Counted from the stretch's first letter, positions 1 through 7,913 are shown. The stretch is 64,000 nucleotides of DNA from Virgibacillus siamensis (GCF_900162695.1 NZ_FUIH01000006.1:62001-126000); one strand, 5' to 3'. Program-made: numbers and translations. Notes: generated by a model not told the origin, from the letters alone.

Positions 1-1
1 T

Positions 2-1366
2 GCACAGAAGTTCGGTACAGATATAAGCCAAATCTCTCTTGCCAATGAATTGGATAATCCGAATCAGCTAGTCATCGGCCAGTCCCTTGTCATTCCAGAA
101 CCAGGACGGGAGTATGTTGTTCAAAATGGTGACACGCTGGCGCGGATCGCTGCCATGTTTGATGTATCAATTACAGAGCTTGCACAAGCAAATAATATCA
201 GTTCAGGGATTATCTATATCGGTGAAGTACTGGAACTTCCTTATTTTACACATACAGTTAATCCCGGAGAGACGGTTTGGTCAATTTCCCGGCGATATGG
301 TGTTTCCGTTGATTCCATACTTCAGGCAAATGATATGGCGGAACCCGGACTGATTTATCCCGGTCAAAACCTGCGAATTCCTGCTCCGGAAAGACCGGTT
401 ACGGAAGTGAATGCGTATACGACACGGTTTGATGACCGCAGCAGACGAAGTGTTTTGGCATTGGGCAGAAATTTCACCTATTTGGCCCCATTTTCATACC
501 ACGTGAATGCTGATGGTTCACTTGAAGAGATTCAGGAAACTCCAGTGCTGGATGCGGCCCATCAAACGAATACAGCGCCATTACTAGTTGTAACGAATTT
601 CACCGAAGAAGAAGGGTTCAGTTCTGATTTGGCAGCGTCCGTTCTCCGGAATCCCGATATCCAGGAGACATTGATCGATAATCTGCTGGCAATTATGCAG
701 GAAAAGGGCTATGCTGGTGTTAATTTTGACTTTGAGTATGTATATCCGGAAGACAGGGAGAATTATAATAACTTTTTACGACGCGTTGTGGAACGGCTGC
801 ATCCGGAATTTCTGGTTTCCACTGCACTAGCACCAAAGGAAAGTGCCGAACAATCAGGGTTGCTTTATGAGGCACATGATTATCAGACACAAGGGGAAAT
901 AGTTGATTTTATTGTGTCGATGACATATGAGTGGGGATGGGCCGGCGGAAGACCTTGGGCAATCGCACCAATTAATGAGGTCCGGGATGTGCTTGACTTC
1001 GTGGTATCGGTCGTCCCAAGTGAAAAAGTTATGATGGGGGTTCCACTCTACGGCCGGGACTGGAAAATTCCATGGGTGGAGGGAACAACAGCACGTACCG
1101 TCAGTCCTCAGGATGCAGTACAACTTGCGGTGCAGCATGGCGTGCCGATTGAATATAATGAAACGTATCAGGCACCGTTTTTTCACTATACGGATGAAAC
1201 CGGGCAGCGCCATGAGGTATGGTTTGAAGATGCCCGCAGCATGCAAGCAAAATATGATCTCATAAAGGAATACAATTTGCGGGGACCGAGTTATTGGGTG
1301 CTTGGCAATGCATTTCCGCAAAACTGGGCGGTACTGCAGGACAATTTTACAGTCAGGAAATTATGA
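2..1366 (+). CDS. sleL: Spore cortex-lytic N-acetylglucosaminidase, LysM + GH18 (SleL/YaaH type), 5'-truncated by window edge
   Basis: The reading frame is open from base 2, so the gene starts outside the window; a TTG at 50 is internal. The visible part holds the end of one LysM repeat and two complete LysM repeats (REYVVQNGDTL... and THTVNPGETV...), which bind peptidoglycan. After a linker comes a glycosyl hydrolase 18 barrel of about 310 residues. The chitinase-type active-site strand reads GVNFDFEYV, where the last Glu is the expected proton donor. Proteins of this design (B. subtilis YaaH, B. cereus SleL) cut cortex fragments during spore germination. LysM number and linker length match that family. 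The symbol is by family; the start and any signal are not visible. Confidence 0.88.
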   Translation, partial: AQKFGTDISQISLANELDNPNQLVIGQSLVIPEPGREYVVQNGDTLARIAAMFDVSITELAQANNISSGIIYIGEVLELPYFTHTVNPGETVWSISRRYGVSVDSILQANDMAEPGLIYPGQNLRIPAPERPVTEVNAYTTRFDDRSRRSVLALGRNFTYLAPFSYHVNADGSLEEIQETPVLDAAHQTNTAPLLVVTNFTEEEGFSSDLAASVLRNPDIQETLIDNLLAIMQEKGYAGVNFDFEYVYPEDRENYNNFLRRVVERLHPEFLVSTALAPKESAEQSGLLYEAHDYQTQGEIVDFIVSMTYEWGWAGGRPWAIAPINEVRDVLDFVVSVVPSEKVMMGVPLYGRDWKIPWVEGTTARTVSPQDAVQLAVQHGVPIEYNETYQAPFFHYTDETGQRHEVWFEDARSMQAKYDLIKEYNLRGPSYWVLGNAFPQNWAVLQDNFTVRKL

Positions 1367-1526
1367 TGATGTCGAAGCAGCTCTAATAAGTATTGGAGGT
1401 GTTTTTCTTGTGGTAGGTATCCCAAGGTTTGCAGCCAGGTCCCAGAAAAGTTTTTCATGATCTTGCAGGACTATTTCGAAAAATGTTGAATAAAAAACAT
1501 ACGAAATAGATGTGGAGGTCATTTCA

Positions 1527-1901
1527 ATGAAAAGCCCAATTAAAAACAAAGTAACGACTGTATTTATTCCGGTAAGAGACATTGAAAAGTCTAAGGAGTG
1601 GTACTCCAGGATGCTCGGCATTGAGGACGGTGAGGTGATGTTTAATCACCTTTTCATCGCAAAAATGGAAGGCACGGGAATGATTTTGGATCAGATGCCA
1701 ATGTGGCGCGACGAGCATGGAAACATCTCCCCTCTGAATGTGCCAGCTATCCAATTGGCAACCGATGATGTAAATGCTTCTTATCAGTTTATGCGTGATA
1801 ATGATGTGGAAGTCGTCACCGAAGTAATGGATAATCACTGGTTTGTGTTTAAAGATCCGGATGGCAACATGTTGATGGTTTGTCAGGATCACCCGGAATA
1901 G
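1527..1901 (+). CDS. VOC-superfamily (glyoxalase/bleomycin-resistance fold) protein
   Basis: 124 residues. ATG at 1527 is chosen because GGAGG at 1514-1518 sits 8 nt before it; the GTG at 1512 lies at the ribosome site itself. The protein shows the VOC pattern: an N-terminal strand with VFIPVRDIEKSKEWYSRMLG and a C-terminal HWFVFKDPDGNMLMV strand, which normally supplies metal ligands. Family members include glyoxalases, dioxygenases and antibiotic-binding proteins, so the substrate cannot be told. It stands alone between the LysM-GH18 gene and the convergent yqxD-type gene. Fold sure, function unknown. Confidence 0.8.
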   Translation: MKSPIKNKVTTVFIPVRDIEKSKEWYSRMLGIEDGEVMFNHLFIAKMEGTGMILDQMPMWRDEHGNISPLNVPAIQLATDDVNASYQFMRDNDVEVVTEVMDNHWFVFKDPDGNMLMVCQDHPE

Positions 1902-1956
1902 GAAATATATCCGCCGAAATTCCGTCTAAATGAAAAGCCCAAATAGTTACCTGAAA

Positions 1957-2403
1957 TCAAATGGTCTCTTCAATGGTTTTCCGGAAAAGTCTGATGAATT
2001 TTTGTTCATCTTCAGAGGAGAATGCTTTCGGTCCTTTGGTGCGTTTTCCGCTTTTCCGTGCCATTGCACTTAAATAGCGTGTCTGCAGGAGCTGATCAAT
2101 GTTGTCATTTGTGTATGCGAACCCCTTGTGATGCAGGACGGAACACCCTTTGGCAAGTCCCAACGATGCCAAACCGTAGTCCTGGGTAATAATCATATCA
2201 CCGCGTTCTGTCAGTTTCATGATCCGATAATCTGCAGCTTCCGCGCCGGTATCAACGTATATGGTTTTGACCCCGGGCTGTTCGTCATTGGGTGAAAAGT
2301 GTGCAAAACTTTTGACGATCACAACCGGCAGCTCATATTCTGCTGCAATGGAAATAATCGTGTCCTTTACCGGGCATGCATCAGCATCGACATAAACTTT
2401 CAA
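1957..2403 (-). CDS. yqxD: YaiI/YqxD family protein (UPF0178, DUF188)
   Basis: 148 residues, starting at TTG 2403 with GGAGGGG 6 nt upstream. The N-terminus MKVYVDADACPVKD is the family hallmark: acidic residues close to the start in a PIN/NYN-like nuclease fold. The motif IITQDYGLASLGLAKGCSVLHHKG is also typical. The molecular role of the family is not established; a metal-dependent nuclease has been suggested from the fold. The length is normal for the family. It is monocistronic and convergent with the VOC gene. Confidence 0.85.
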   Translation of the reverse strand: MKVYVDADACPVKDTIISIAAEYELPVVIVKSFAHFSPNDEQPGVKTIYVDTGAEAADYRIMKLTERGDMIITQDYGLASLGLAKGCSVLHHKGFAYTNDNIDQLLQTRYLSAMARKSGKRTKGPKAFSSEDEQKFIRLFRKTIEETI

Positions 2404-2564
2404 TTTGACCCCTCCATTCCTTAAAGGTTATTTTAGCAAAAAATAGGTTTGCAGACGAATTGTATCTTTTTTAAATACATGTATAAGGATTCCCAAGGGG
2501 CTAAAGAGGATTTTATCGAAAAATATCGAATTTGAAATATAGGCTGTCGGAGAGGAGGGCAAAA

Positions 2565-2711
2565 ATGAACTATGAGCGCGGGGGAATTGCCTTTACTGGT
2601 TGCGTTGTGCTTGGGGTCGGTATCGGAATGCTGTTTGGTAATGCTGCAGCAGGCAGTTTGATTGGAGTAGGAGTTGGGTTTTTAGCTATGGCCCTGTTTG
2701 GCAAAAGATAA
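2565..2711 (+). CDS. Small glycine-rich membrane protein, 48 aa
   Basis: An ATG at 2565 follows a strong GGAGGG (2554-2559). The 48-residue product starts MNYERGGIAFTGCVVLGVG and is almost wholly hydrophobic and glycine-rich, consistent with one long or two short membrane helices, ending in a basic FGKR tail. No family is recognised with certainty. The ribosome site, start and composition support a real gene. It is followed by an inverted repeat that could end transcription. Confidence 0.6.
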   Translation: MNYERGGIAFTGCVVLGVGIGMLFGNAAAGSLIGVGVGFLAMALFGKR

Positions 2712-2724
2712 GGTTATTAGAACT

Positions 2725-2786
2725 AAGGCTGGAACATATCAAAAACGTGTAATTCTACTTTGAAAAAACACTTTTGTCCCAGCCTT
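2725..2786. terminator. Inverted repeat AAGGCTGGAAC/GTCCCAGCCTT between convergent genes
   Basis: The outer arms (2725-2735 and 2776-2786) pair over 10 of 11 positions and enclose a ~40-nt A/T-rich loop. GGCTGGGAC inverted repeats at gene ends are common in Firmicutes. It lies between the small membrane gene (plus) and the sugar acetyltransferase (minus), so it may serve both, though neither side has a long T run. Confidence 0.5.
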
Positions 2787-2794
2787 CACTTCTC

Positions 2795-3358
2795 CTATTC
2801 AACATCTAATTGCCTGAGTACTTTTGCAGGATTTCCGCCGACTACAACATTATCCGGGACATCTTTTGTGACAACAGCCCCTGAAGCAATAACTGCATTA
2901 TTGCCGATACTGACACCCGGATTAATTACTGCGCTGCCGCCAATCCATACATTATTCCCGATGATTATCGGTTTTCCATATTCGATGCCGGAATTTCGTT
3001 TATGCGGATTAGATGGATGTGTTGCAGTATAGATATGTACCCCCGGGGCCATCATGCAATTGTCGCCGATGCGTACTTCGCAGACATCAAGGATGACACA
3101 ATTAAAGTTGGCATAAAAATTTTCCCCGACGTGAATATTGGAACCATAATCACAACGAAAATCAGGTTCAACCTCAATGGTGCCCCCATAAGAGCCGAAG
3201 AGTTCCTGAAGTATTTCACTGCGTTGTTCATGCTCCGTTTCTGTTGTTTTGTTAAATAATCTGGTTAGCTTTCGAGCATTTGCACGTTCTTTTACCAATT
3301 GGGCATCTTCCGGATTATAAAGTTCCCCATTCAGCATTTTTTCTTTTTCTGTTAACAT
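2795..3358 (-). CDS. maa: Sugar O-acetyltransferase (maltose/galactoside acetyltransferase family)
   Basis: 187 residues. An N-terminal Mac domain (MLTEKEKMLNGELYNPEDAQ) is followed by a left-handed beta-helix built of hexapeptide repeats such as VWIGGSAVINPGVSIG and NAVIASGAVVTKDVP. The catalytic His of the family is in the stretch HIYTATHPSNPHKRNSG. These trimeric enzymes move acetyl from acetyl-CoA to a sugar hydroxyl. The length matches B. subtilis Maa. GGAGG lies 10 nt before the ATG. The true sugar acceptor cannot be read from the sequence. Confidence 0.88.
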   Translation of the reverse strand: MLTEKEKMLNGELYNPEDAQLVKERANARKLTRLFNKTTETEHEQRSEILQELFGSYGGTIEVEPDFRCDYGSNIHVGENFYANFNCVILDVCEVRIGDNCMMAPGVHIYTATHPSNPHKRNSGIEYGKPIIIGNNVWIGGSAVINPGVSIGNNAVIASGAVVTKDVPDNVVVGGNPAKVLRQLDVE

Positions 3359-3495
3359 TTGGCCAGTTCCTCCATTAAATTATCTGCTACTATCTTAATA
3401 TAGGCAAAACATAATTGCTACCACATGGTTCCCATTTCAATATTATTACCATTCATTTTTTGTTATAATGGTAATAATTAAGGGAGGCGTAACGG

Positions 3496-4314
3496 TTGAG
3501 TGAAGCGAAGAAACTGGAAAAAGATGCAATGCATATTCTCAAGCTGACGAGCAGAACGTTTTACATACCGATAACATTGCTGAAACCGGAGTTGAAAAAA
3601 ACAGTCGGATCGGCTTATTTGTGTATGCGTGCAATTGATGAAATAGAAGATCACGAAGAACTTGATAATGGAATCAAGCAGCGGTTGCTTCGTTCAACAA
3701 AGGTTCTGCTGCAAAGTGAATTTGATAATGATGCATATCGTGAACTGCTGAAGCCGTATGAAGAGCTCCTTCCGGAAGTAACGCGGAGGCTTGGTGACTG
3801 GCTTGAAATTTGTCCGGAGGGTATCGTCGGGAAGGTCAAAGAATCAACCAGCATTATGGCTGGGGGAATGGCCGACTGGGCAGAAAAGGATTGGAATGTA
3901 AAAACAAAGGAAGATCTTGATGATTATACATATTATGTTGCCGGGCTAGTGGGTGTCATGCTTTCTGATATTTGGGAATGGTATGATGGCACGAAGACGG
4001 ACCGCGACCTTGCGATTGGATATGGTCGGGGATTACAGGCAGTAAATATTTTGCGGAACCAGGATGAGGACAGTGAGCGCGGGGTGAATTTTGTTCCGGA
4101 AGGCTGGGTCCGCGATGACATGTTCCGGTATACAGAAAAAAACCTGGCCAAAGCTGACGAGTACATGAAGGATATCAACACCCGAACAATAAAAGTTTTT
4201 TGCAGGATTCCGCTGGCACTAGCGAAACGAACCGTAAAGGCGCTGAAAGAAGGACGGGAAAAAATTTCGCGTAATGAAGTGGAGACAATTGTGGAAGACA
4301 TAAAAGAAGATTAA
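3496..4314 (+). CDS. Squalene/phytoene synthase family protein with altered second Asp motif
   Basis: 272 residues, start TTG 3496 with GGGAGG 8 nt upstream. The isoprenoid synthase fold is evident: SRTFYIPITLL near the N-terminus, first Asp-rich motif in RAIDEIEDHEELD (about residues 45-57), second motif in QAVNILRNQDEDSERGVNFVP (about 180-200). In true head-to-head synthases the second motif normally reads NILRDxxED; here the first Asp is Asn (RNQDED). B. subtilis YisP is a family member that acts as a farnesyl diphosphate phosphatase instead of a condensing enzyme, so a YisP-like role is possible. No carotenoid genes (crtN, crtP) are adjacent. A strong terminator follows. Confidence 0.8.
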   Translation: MSEAKKLEKDAMHILKLTSRTFYIPITLLKPELKKTVGSAYLCMRAIDEIEDHEELDNGIKQRLLRSTKVLLQSEFDNDAYRELLKPYEELLPEVTRRLGDWLEICPEGIVGKVKESTSIMAGGMADWAEKDWNVKTKEDLDDYTYYVAGLVGVMLSDIWEWYDGTKTDRDLAIGYGRGLQAVNILRNQDEDSERGVNFVPEGWVRDDMFRYTEKNLAKADEYMKDINTRTIKVFCRIPLALAKRTVKALKEGREKISRNEVETIVEDIKED

Positions 4315-4353
4315 AAAAACGCTGCTGTTCGAGGTGAATGGCAGCGTTTTTTT
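4313..4353 (+). terminator. Intrinsic terminator after the prenyl-synthase-like gene
   Basis: A 13-bp stem (4313-4325 with 4341-4353) containing the core ACGCTGC/GCAGCGT is flanked by A and T runs. It starts inside the stop codon of the preceding gene. Confidence 0.85.
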
Positions 4354-4395
4354 AATTAGGGAAACCGCATCATAGAACGGCTACCGAATGAGCCA

Positions 4396-4426
4396 CGTCC
4401 AGCTCCGGCGCCTGCGCTTTTGTTTA
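4396..4426. repeat. Remnant of the dispersed AGCTCCAGCGCC...GCGCTTTTC repeat
   Basis: The bases CAGCTCCGGCGCC followed directly by TGCGCTTTTG match the two ends of the ~270-bp repeat found at 10963-11232 (TAGCTCCAGCGCCC and GCGCTTGCGCTTTTC on its minus strand) with the middle missing. This suggests an internally deleted copy. Confidence 0.45.
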
Positions 4427-4428
4427 TT

Positions 4429-4617
4429 TCAATTTTTATTGAGCAGGGCTTTGGTACCCAGAACTAATAATGCGATTGCGAAAACAACCATTGCGAGTCC
4501 GCCTATTAATGCAAGGACATCCGCGATTGCTGGTGTTACTACGGCAGATGTCGGAACAAGCGTTAGTGCGTAGCCTGCCAAAATACTGGCCAAATATAAT
4601 AATACCAAATGTTTCAT
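4429..4617 (-). CDS. Small two-helix membrane protein, 62 aa
   Basis: The start is ATG 4617, 7 nt after GGAGGG; a longer frame upstream has no ribosome site. The product (MKHLVLLYLASILAGYAL...) has two hydrophobic segments, about residues 4-25 and 32-56, and a basic LLNKN tail. Nothing in the sequence points to a function. It is monocistronic. Confidence 0.6.
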   Translation of the reverse strand: MKHLVLLYLASILAGYALTLVPTSAVVTPAIADVLALIGGLAMVVFAIALLVLGTKALLNKN

Positions 4618-4745
4618 ACTATAATCCCTCCTAAAGAAAGACCCCATATTAGTTTATGGTTGAGCGTCCAAATTCGTATGGGCAGCAGATATGTCTCATA
4701 TTATGAAGCGATTGTGGAATAGTAGGACAATGGAGGCGAAATGAT

Positions 4746-5180
4746 ATGAAAAAAATGATGATAATTTTACTGGCGCTTATGATGTTTGGTATAGCGACTG
4801 ATAATGTGCGTGCAAGTTCTGTTGAATGTCCCAATCCGGGTGATCTGGAGCAAACATCCGTAAAGAATGAAAAGGAATTGCGGAAAGCGCTGGAAAAAAT
4901 TATTCCAAAGGTCTATGCCCAGGGTGACGATGCTGATATGTACAGTGAATGGAAAATCATCACAGCAACCCCTTTTCCGAAAACAGTGGGTGACAAACAA
5001 AATGAAGTGTATTATGAAATGGCCATTAATTTTTGTGGAACGGACGTAGCTGCAAAATCTTGGCTTGTCCGTATTCACTTTCCTAAATTGGAAGGTAAAA
5101 GTGCCAGTAATGCGGAAGGACAAATTTTTCTGGCAAAAAGCAAGGAAAAAGGCTGGTTTGTCTGGTTCAGATATCATTGA
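4746..5180 (+). CDS. Secreted protein of unknown function, 144 aa
   Basis: The N-terminus MKKMMIILLALMMFGIATDNVRASS is a typical Sec signal peptide with a likely cut after VRA. The mature part of ~120 residues has two Cys (ECPNPG and NFCGTD) that could form a disulfide, and ends KGWFVWFRYH. I do not recognise a family. GGAGG precedes the ATG by 9 nt. The next gene lies behind its own leader, so this gene is probably monocistronic. Confidence 0.65.
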   Translation: MKKMMIILLALMMFGIATDNVRASSVECPNPGDLEQTSVKNEKELRKALEKIIPKVYAQGDDADMYSEWKIITATPFPKTVGDKQNEVYYEMAINFCGTDVAAKSWLVRIHFPKLEGKSASNAEGQIFLAKSKEKGWFVWFRYH

Positions 5181-5262
5181 ATGGTATAAAAAATAGTTCT
5201 TGCTTATTGGATGTTTCCATGGTAATATAACTACACTATTTTCTGTGCGGAGGTTTTTTAAA

Positions 5263-5298
5263 ATGAGCAAATTCCGATTAACCGTGTTGTGCAACTAA
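5263..5298 (+). CDS. Leader peptide ORF, 11 codons, upstream of the MFS exporter
   Basis: CGGAGG at 5248-5253 is followed after 9 nt by ATG and the reading frame MSKFRLTVLCN-stop. It lies 158 bp before the exporter start, with a strong terminator between. Its size, ribosome site and place fit a translated leader peptide whose stalling by a ribosome-targeting drug would alter folding of the downstream RNA. The coding role is inferred from context. Confidence 0.5.
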   Translation: MSKFRLTVLCN

Positions 5299-5374
5299 CT
5301 GAATAGCAACCAGCCCTGCGTATGCGCTGCGGGTGTTTTCGGGATTTGTCTGCCTTTTAAATTTATGAATTTAT

Positions 5375-5402
5375 AAAAGAGGGAGCCCTGTCTTCCTCTT
5401 TT
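5375..5402 (+). terminator. Terminator between leader ORF and MFS gene (candidate attenuator)
   Basis: The arms AAAAGAGGGAG (5375-5385) and CTTCCTCTTTT (5392-5402) pair over 11 bp with one G-U pair and a 6-nt loop. The 3' arm and following bases supply the U run. It stands 53 bp before the exporter ATG, with no complete gene to terminate except the leader ORF. Confidence 0.65.
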
Positions 5403-5455
5403 TGTTGTGCTTTTTCCCGAACGTTACACATGCAGAAGGGGAAAGGAGAATTTTT

Positions 5456-6931
5456 ATGACAACTGATAATAAAAAATACGAATACTTGGCCGATGACCCA
5501 AATGTTAAGGTCATGCCTATTATGGTTTCGTTAATAATTGGCGCCTTTTTTGCAATTTTAAACGAAACTTTATTAAATATTGCTCTCACCACCTTGATGG
5601 AACAATTCCATATTTCGGTTACTACAGTGCAATGGATGGCTACCGGCTTTATGTTGGTGATGGGTGTTGTGACACCAATATCTGCATTGCTGCTGCAGTG
5701 GTTTACAACGAGACAGCTTTTTCTTGGTACGATGACAGTATTTACTGCCGGCACGATTATCTGTGCAGCTGCGCCGGTTTTTCCGGTTTTGCTTGCGGGA
5801 AGGCTAATCCAGGCAATTGGAACGGGGTTGCTGATTCCAATTATCTTTAACGTGTTTTTGATTTTGTTTCCACCGGCACGCCGTGGGAAAATAATGGGGA
5901 TTGTAGGCTTTGTTATTATGTTTGCGCCGGCAATCGGACCAACTTTGTCAGGGATTATAGTTGAACATTTGGGTTGGAGGTATTTATTTATAACCGTTAT
6001 TCCATTTGCCTTGTTTTCAATCTTCTTCGCTTCGAGGCATCTGATTAATGTTTCAGAAGTGACGAAACCGAAAATTGATGGGCTGTCACTTGTGTTTTCA
6101 ACGATAGGTTTTGGGGCATTCGTTTACGGATTCAGTTCTGCCGGCGAAAAAAGTTCGGGTTTTCTGGACCCATTTGTTTATGGCCCAATTCTGCTTGGGG
6201 TGCTGGCAATTGTGTTTTTTGCCATCAGGCAGTTTAGGCTGGAGGAACCGCTCCTTGACTTGCGTGTATTTAAATTTCCCATGTATACACATGCGGTTAT
6301 CCTATTTTTGATTATCATTATGGCAATGTTTGCTTCTGAGCTGATTCTTCCAATGTTCATGCAAGGACCGTTGGGAATAACGGCCGCAACTGCCGGATTA
6401 GTGCTGTTGCCGGGAGCAATCTTGAATGGCTTGTTATCCCCCGTGATGGGAGGGCTGTTTGACAAGTTCGGACCGAGGGTAATGCTTATCCCATCATCTG
6501 CTGTACTGGCAGGAACAATGTTTATGATGAGCCGGCTGAATATGGATACACCAATCTGGATGATAGTTGTAGGGTACATTTTATTAATGCTTTCTGTATC
6601 GGCCATGATGATGCCGGCGGAAACAAATGGCTTAAATCAGCTGCCAAAACATTTATACCCACATGGAACAGCAGTCATGACCACCTTGCAGCCTGTTGCC
6701 GGTGCAGTTGGAGTGTCTGTTTTTATCGGGATCATGAGTGCACGTCAGAACAATTTCCTTCGTCATGCCGCTGATCCGGGTAATCCGCTAACTATTGGTA
6801 AGGCAATGGTTGCGGGTGTGGAACTCGTCTATTTTATAGCATTTGCTTTTGCGGTGGTCGCATTTATACTGGCACTGTTTGTTTATCGTGCGAAACCAAC
6901 CGAGCTGGAAGAACTGTCACAGAAAAATTAA
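5456..6931 (+). CDS. DHA2-family (14-TM) MFS drug efflux transporter
   Basis: 491 residues; ATG 5456 follows AAAGGAG by 8 nt. The protein has about 14 hydrophobic segments and DHA2 marks: LNETLLNIALTTLMEQF in TM1 and the antiporter motif C region APAIGPTLSGIIVEHLGWR in TM5. Sequence features resemble LmrB/Mdr-type pumps of Bacillus, which expel lincosamides and other drugs by proton antiport. It is followed by a MerR-TipAS regulator gene after a terminator. The preceding leader ORF and terminator suggest drug-induced read-through. The substrate is not known. Confidence 0.88.
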   Translation: MTTDNKKYEYLADDPNVKVMPIMVSLIIGAFFAILNETLLNIALTTLMEQFHISVTTVQWMATGFMLVMGVVTPISALLLQWFTTRQLFLGTMTVFTAGTIICAAAPVFPVLLAGRLIQAIGTGLLIPIIFNVFLILFPPARRGKIMGIVGFVIMFAPAIGPTLSGIIVEHLGWRYLFITVIPFALFSIFFASRHLINVSEVTKPKIDGLSLVFSTIGFGAFVYGFSSAGEKSSGFLDPFVYGPILLGVLAIVFFAIRQFRLEEPLLDLRVFKFPMYTHAVILFLIIIMAMFASELILPMFMQGPLGITAATAGLVLLPGAILNGLLSPVMGGLFDKFGPRVMLIPSSAVLAGTMFMMSRLNMDTPIWMIVVGYILLMLSVSAMMMPAETNGLNQLPKHLYPHGTAVMTTLQPVAGAVGVSVFIGIMSARQNNFLRHAADPGNPLTIGKAMVAGVELVYFIAFAFAVVAFILALFVYRAKPTELEELSQKN

Positions 6932-6937
6932 TGGAGT

Positions 6938-6976
6938 ACCGCTATTCGTGCAGGATATTGAATAGCGGTTTTTATT
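6938..6976 (+). terminator. Intrinsic terminator after the MFS gene
   Basis: ACCGCTATTC (6938-6947) and GAATAGCGGT (6960-6969) form a perfect 10-bp stem with a 12-nt loop, followed by a long T-rich run. Confidence 0.9.
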
Positions 6977-6993
6977 TTTTTTTATAAACGGTA

Positions 6994-7024
6994 TTGACTC
7001 TAACGTAACGTGATACCTTATCGT
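6994..7024 (+). promoter_or_regulatory. MerR-type promoter with TNACGT-N-ACGTNA operator
   Basis: TTGACT (6994-6999) and TATCGT (7019-7024) are separated by 19 bp, the long spacer typical of MerR-activated promoters. In the spacer, TAACGTAACGTGA (7001-7013) is an imperfect palindrome centred on 7007. This fits autoregulation by the downstream MerR-TipAS protein. Confidence 0.6.
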
Positions 7025-7049
7025 AATAAGTGAAGGGAGGTTACAGCCG

Positions 7050-7790
7050 TTGAAAGTAAAAGAAGTGGCCGATTTGGTAAGTATCAGTGTGCGCACACTG
7101 CATCATTATGATGAAATCGGATTGTTAACCCCGGAACAAATAACCGATTCAGGCTATCGGATCTATTCCAATCATGATTTGGAAACGTTGCAGCAGATTT
7201 TATTTTTTAAAGAACTCGGCTTCCCTTTGAAAAAAATCAAGGAAATTATAGGCAGCCCCGCTTTCGACAGGGAAGAAGCACTGGAAATGCACCGTAATTT
7301 ACTTCTTGAGAAACGGAGCAGGCTCGATAAAATGATCGCGACTGTTGATAAGACCATACGAGCAACGAAAGGAGAGATCACGATGAGCAACAAGGAAAAG
7401 TTTGAAGGCTTCAATTTCAGCCATAACCCATATGAACAAGAAGCACGTGAACGCTGGGGTGATCAGGCAGTGGATGAATCAAATGCTAAAATCAATAATA
7501 TGTCCAAAGGTGAAAAAAAGGCATTTGAGGATGAATTTAATGGCATATATAGAGATCTTGCAGCAATTCGTCATGAAGAACCGGACTCTGATGTTGCCCA
7601 AAAAGGCATTGAGAAATGGTTTCATTTCCTGAACAGAATGGGTAACTACTCACTTGACACATTTAAAGGTCTTGGACAAATGTATGTGGATGATGAACGT
7701 TTCACCAATAATATTGATCAGTTTGGCGACGGTTTGGCCGTATTTATGCGTGATGCGATGGCAGTTTATGCAGACCGGCATAAACAGTAA
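7050..7790 (+). CDS. MerR-family regulator with TipAS antibiotic-recognition domain
   Basis: 246 residues; start TTG 7050, 9 nt after GGGAGG. The N-terminal winged HTH reads MKVKEVADLVSISVRTLHHYDEIGLL, with the MerR dimer helix to about residue 110. The C-terminal ~120 residues (YEQEARERWGDQAVDESNAKI... to FMRDAMAVYADRH) are a TipAS domain, which binds thiopeptides and other drugs in TipA and relatives. The B. subtilis counterpart Mta activates multidrug pumps. The neighbouring MFS pump is a natural target, though the operator seen precedes this gene itself. Confidence 0.88.
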   Translation: MKVKEVADLVSISVRTLHHYDEIGLLTPEQITDSGYRIYSNHDLETLQQILFFKELGFPLKKIKEIIGSPAFDREEALEMHRNLLLEKRSRLDKMIATVDKTIRATKGEITMSNKEKFEGFNFSHNPYEQEARERWGDQAVDESNAKINNMSKGEKKAFEDEFNGIYRDLAAIRHEEPDSDVAQKGIEKWFHFLNRMGNYSLDTFKGLGQMYVDDERFTNNIDQFGDGLAVFMRDAMAVYADRHKQ

Positions 7791-7820
7791 GCCTTTTTTC
7801 TATAATCGAATAAAAACAAT

Positions 7821-7858
7821 AAAAGGTGGCATCTTTTCAAAAATGGATGCCACCTTTT
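7821..7858 (+). terminator. Intrinsic terminator after the MerR-TipAS gene
   Basis: AAAAGGTGGCATC (7821-7833) pairs perfectly with GATGCCACCTTTT (7846-7858), with T residues following. Confidence 0.9.
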
Positions 7859-7913
7859 TGGTGTTCGCAACGATTATAGAAGTAAAGAGGGCTTAAAAGA
7901 ATTTCAATAGGAA

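Noticed and set aside
854..1321. Minus-strand ORF of 155 codons
   Set aside because: Antisense to the GH18 domain, which is clearly coding; no ribosome site or family resemblance.
1367..1526. Open frame reading DVEAALISIGGVFLVVGIPRF after the SleL-type gene
   Set aside because: It has no start codon or ribosome site of its own and is only ~35 codons; possibly chance or an old remnant.
4388..4573. Plus-strand ORF of 61 codons
   Set aside because: Overlaps the repeat remnant and is antisense to the small membrane protein, which has the better start.
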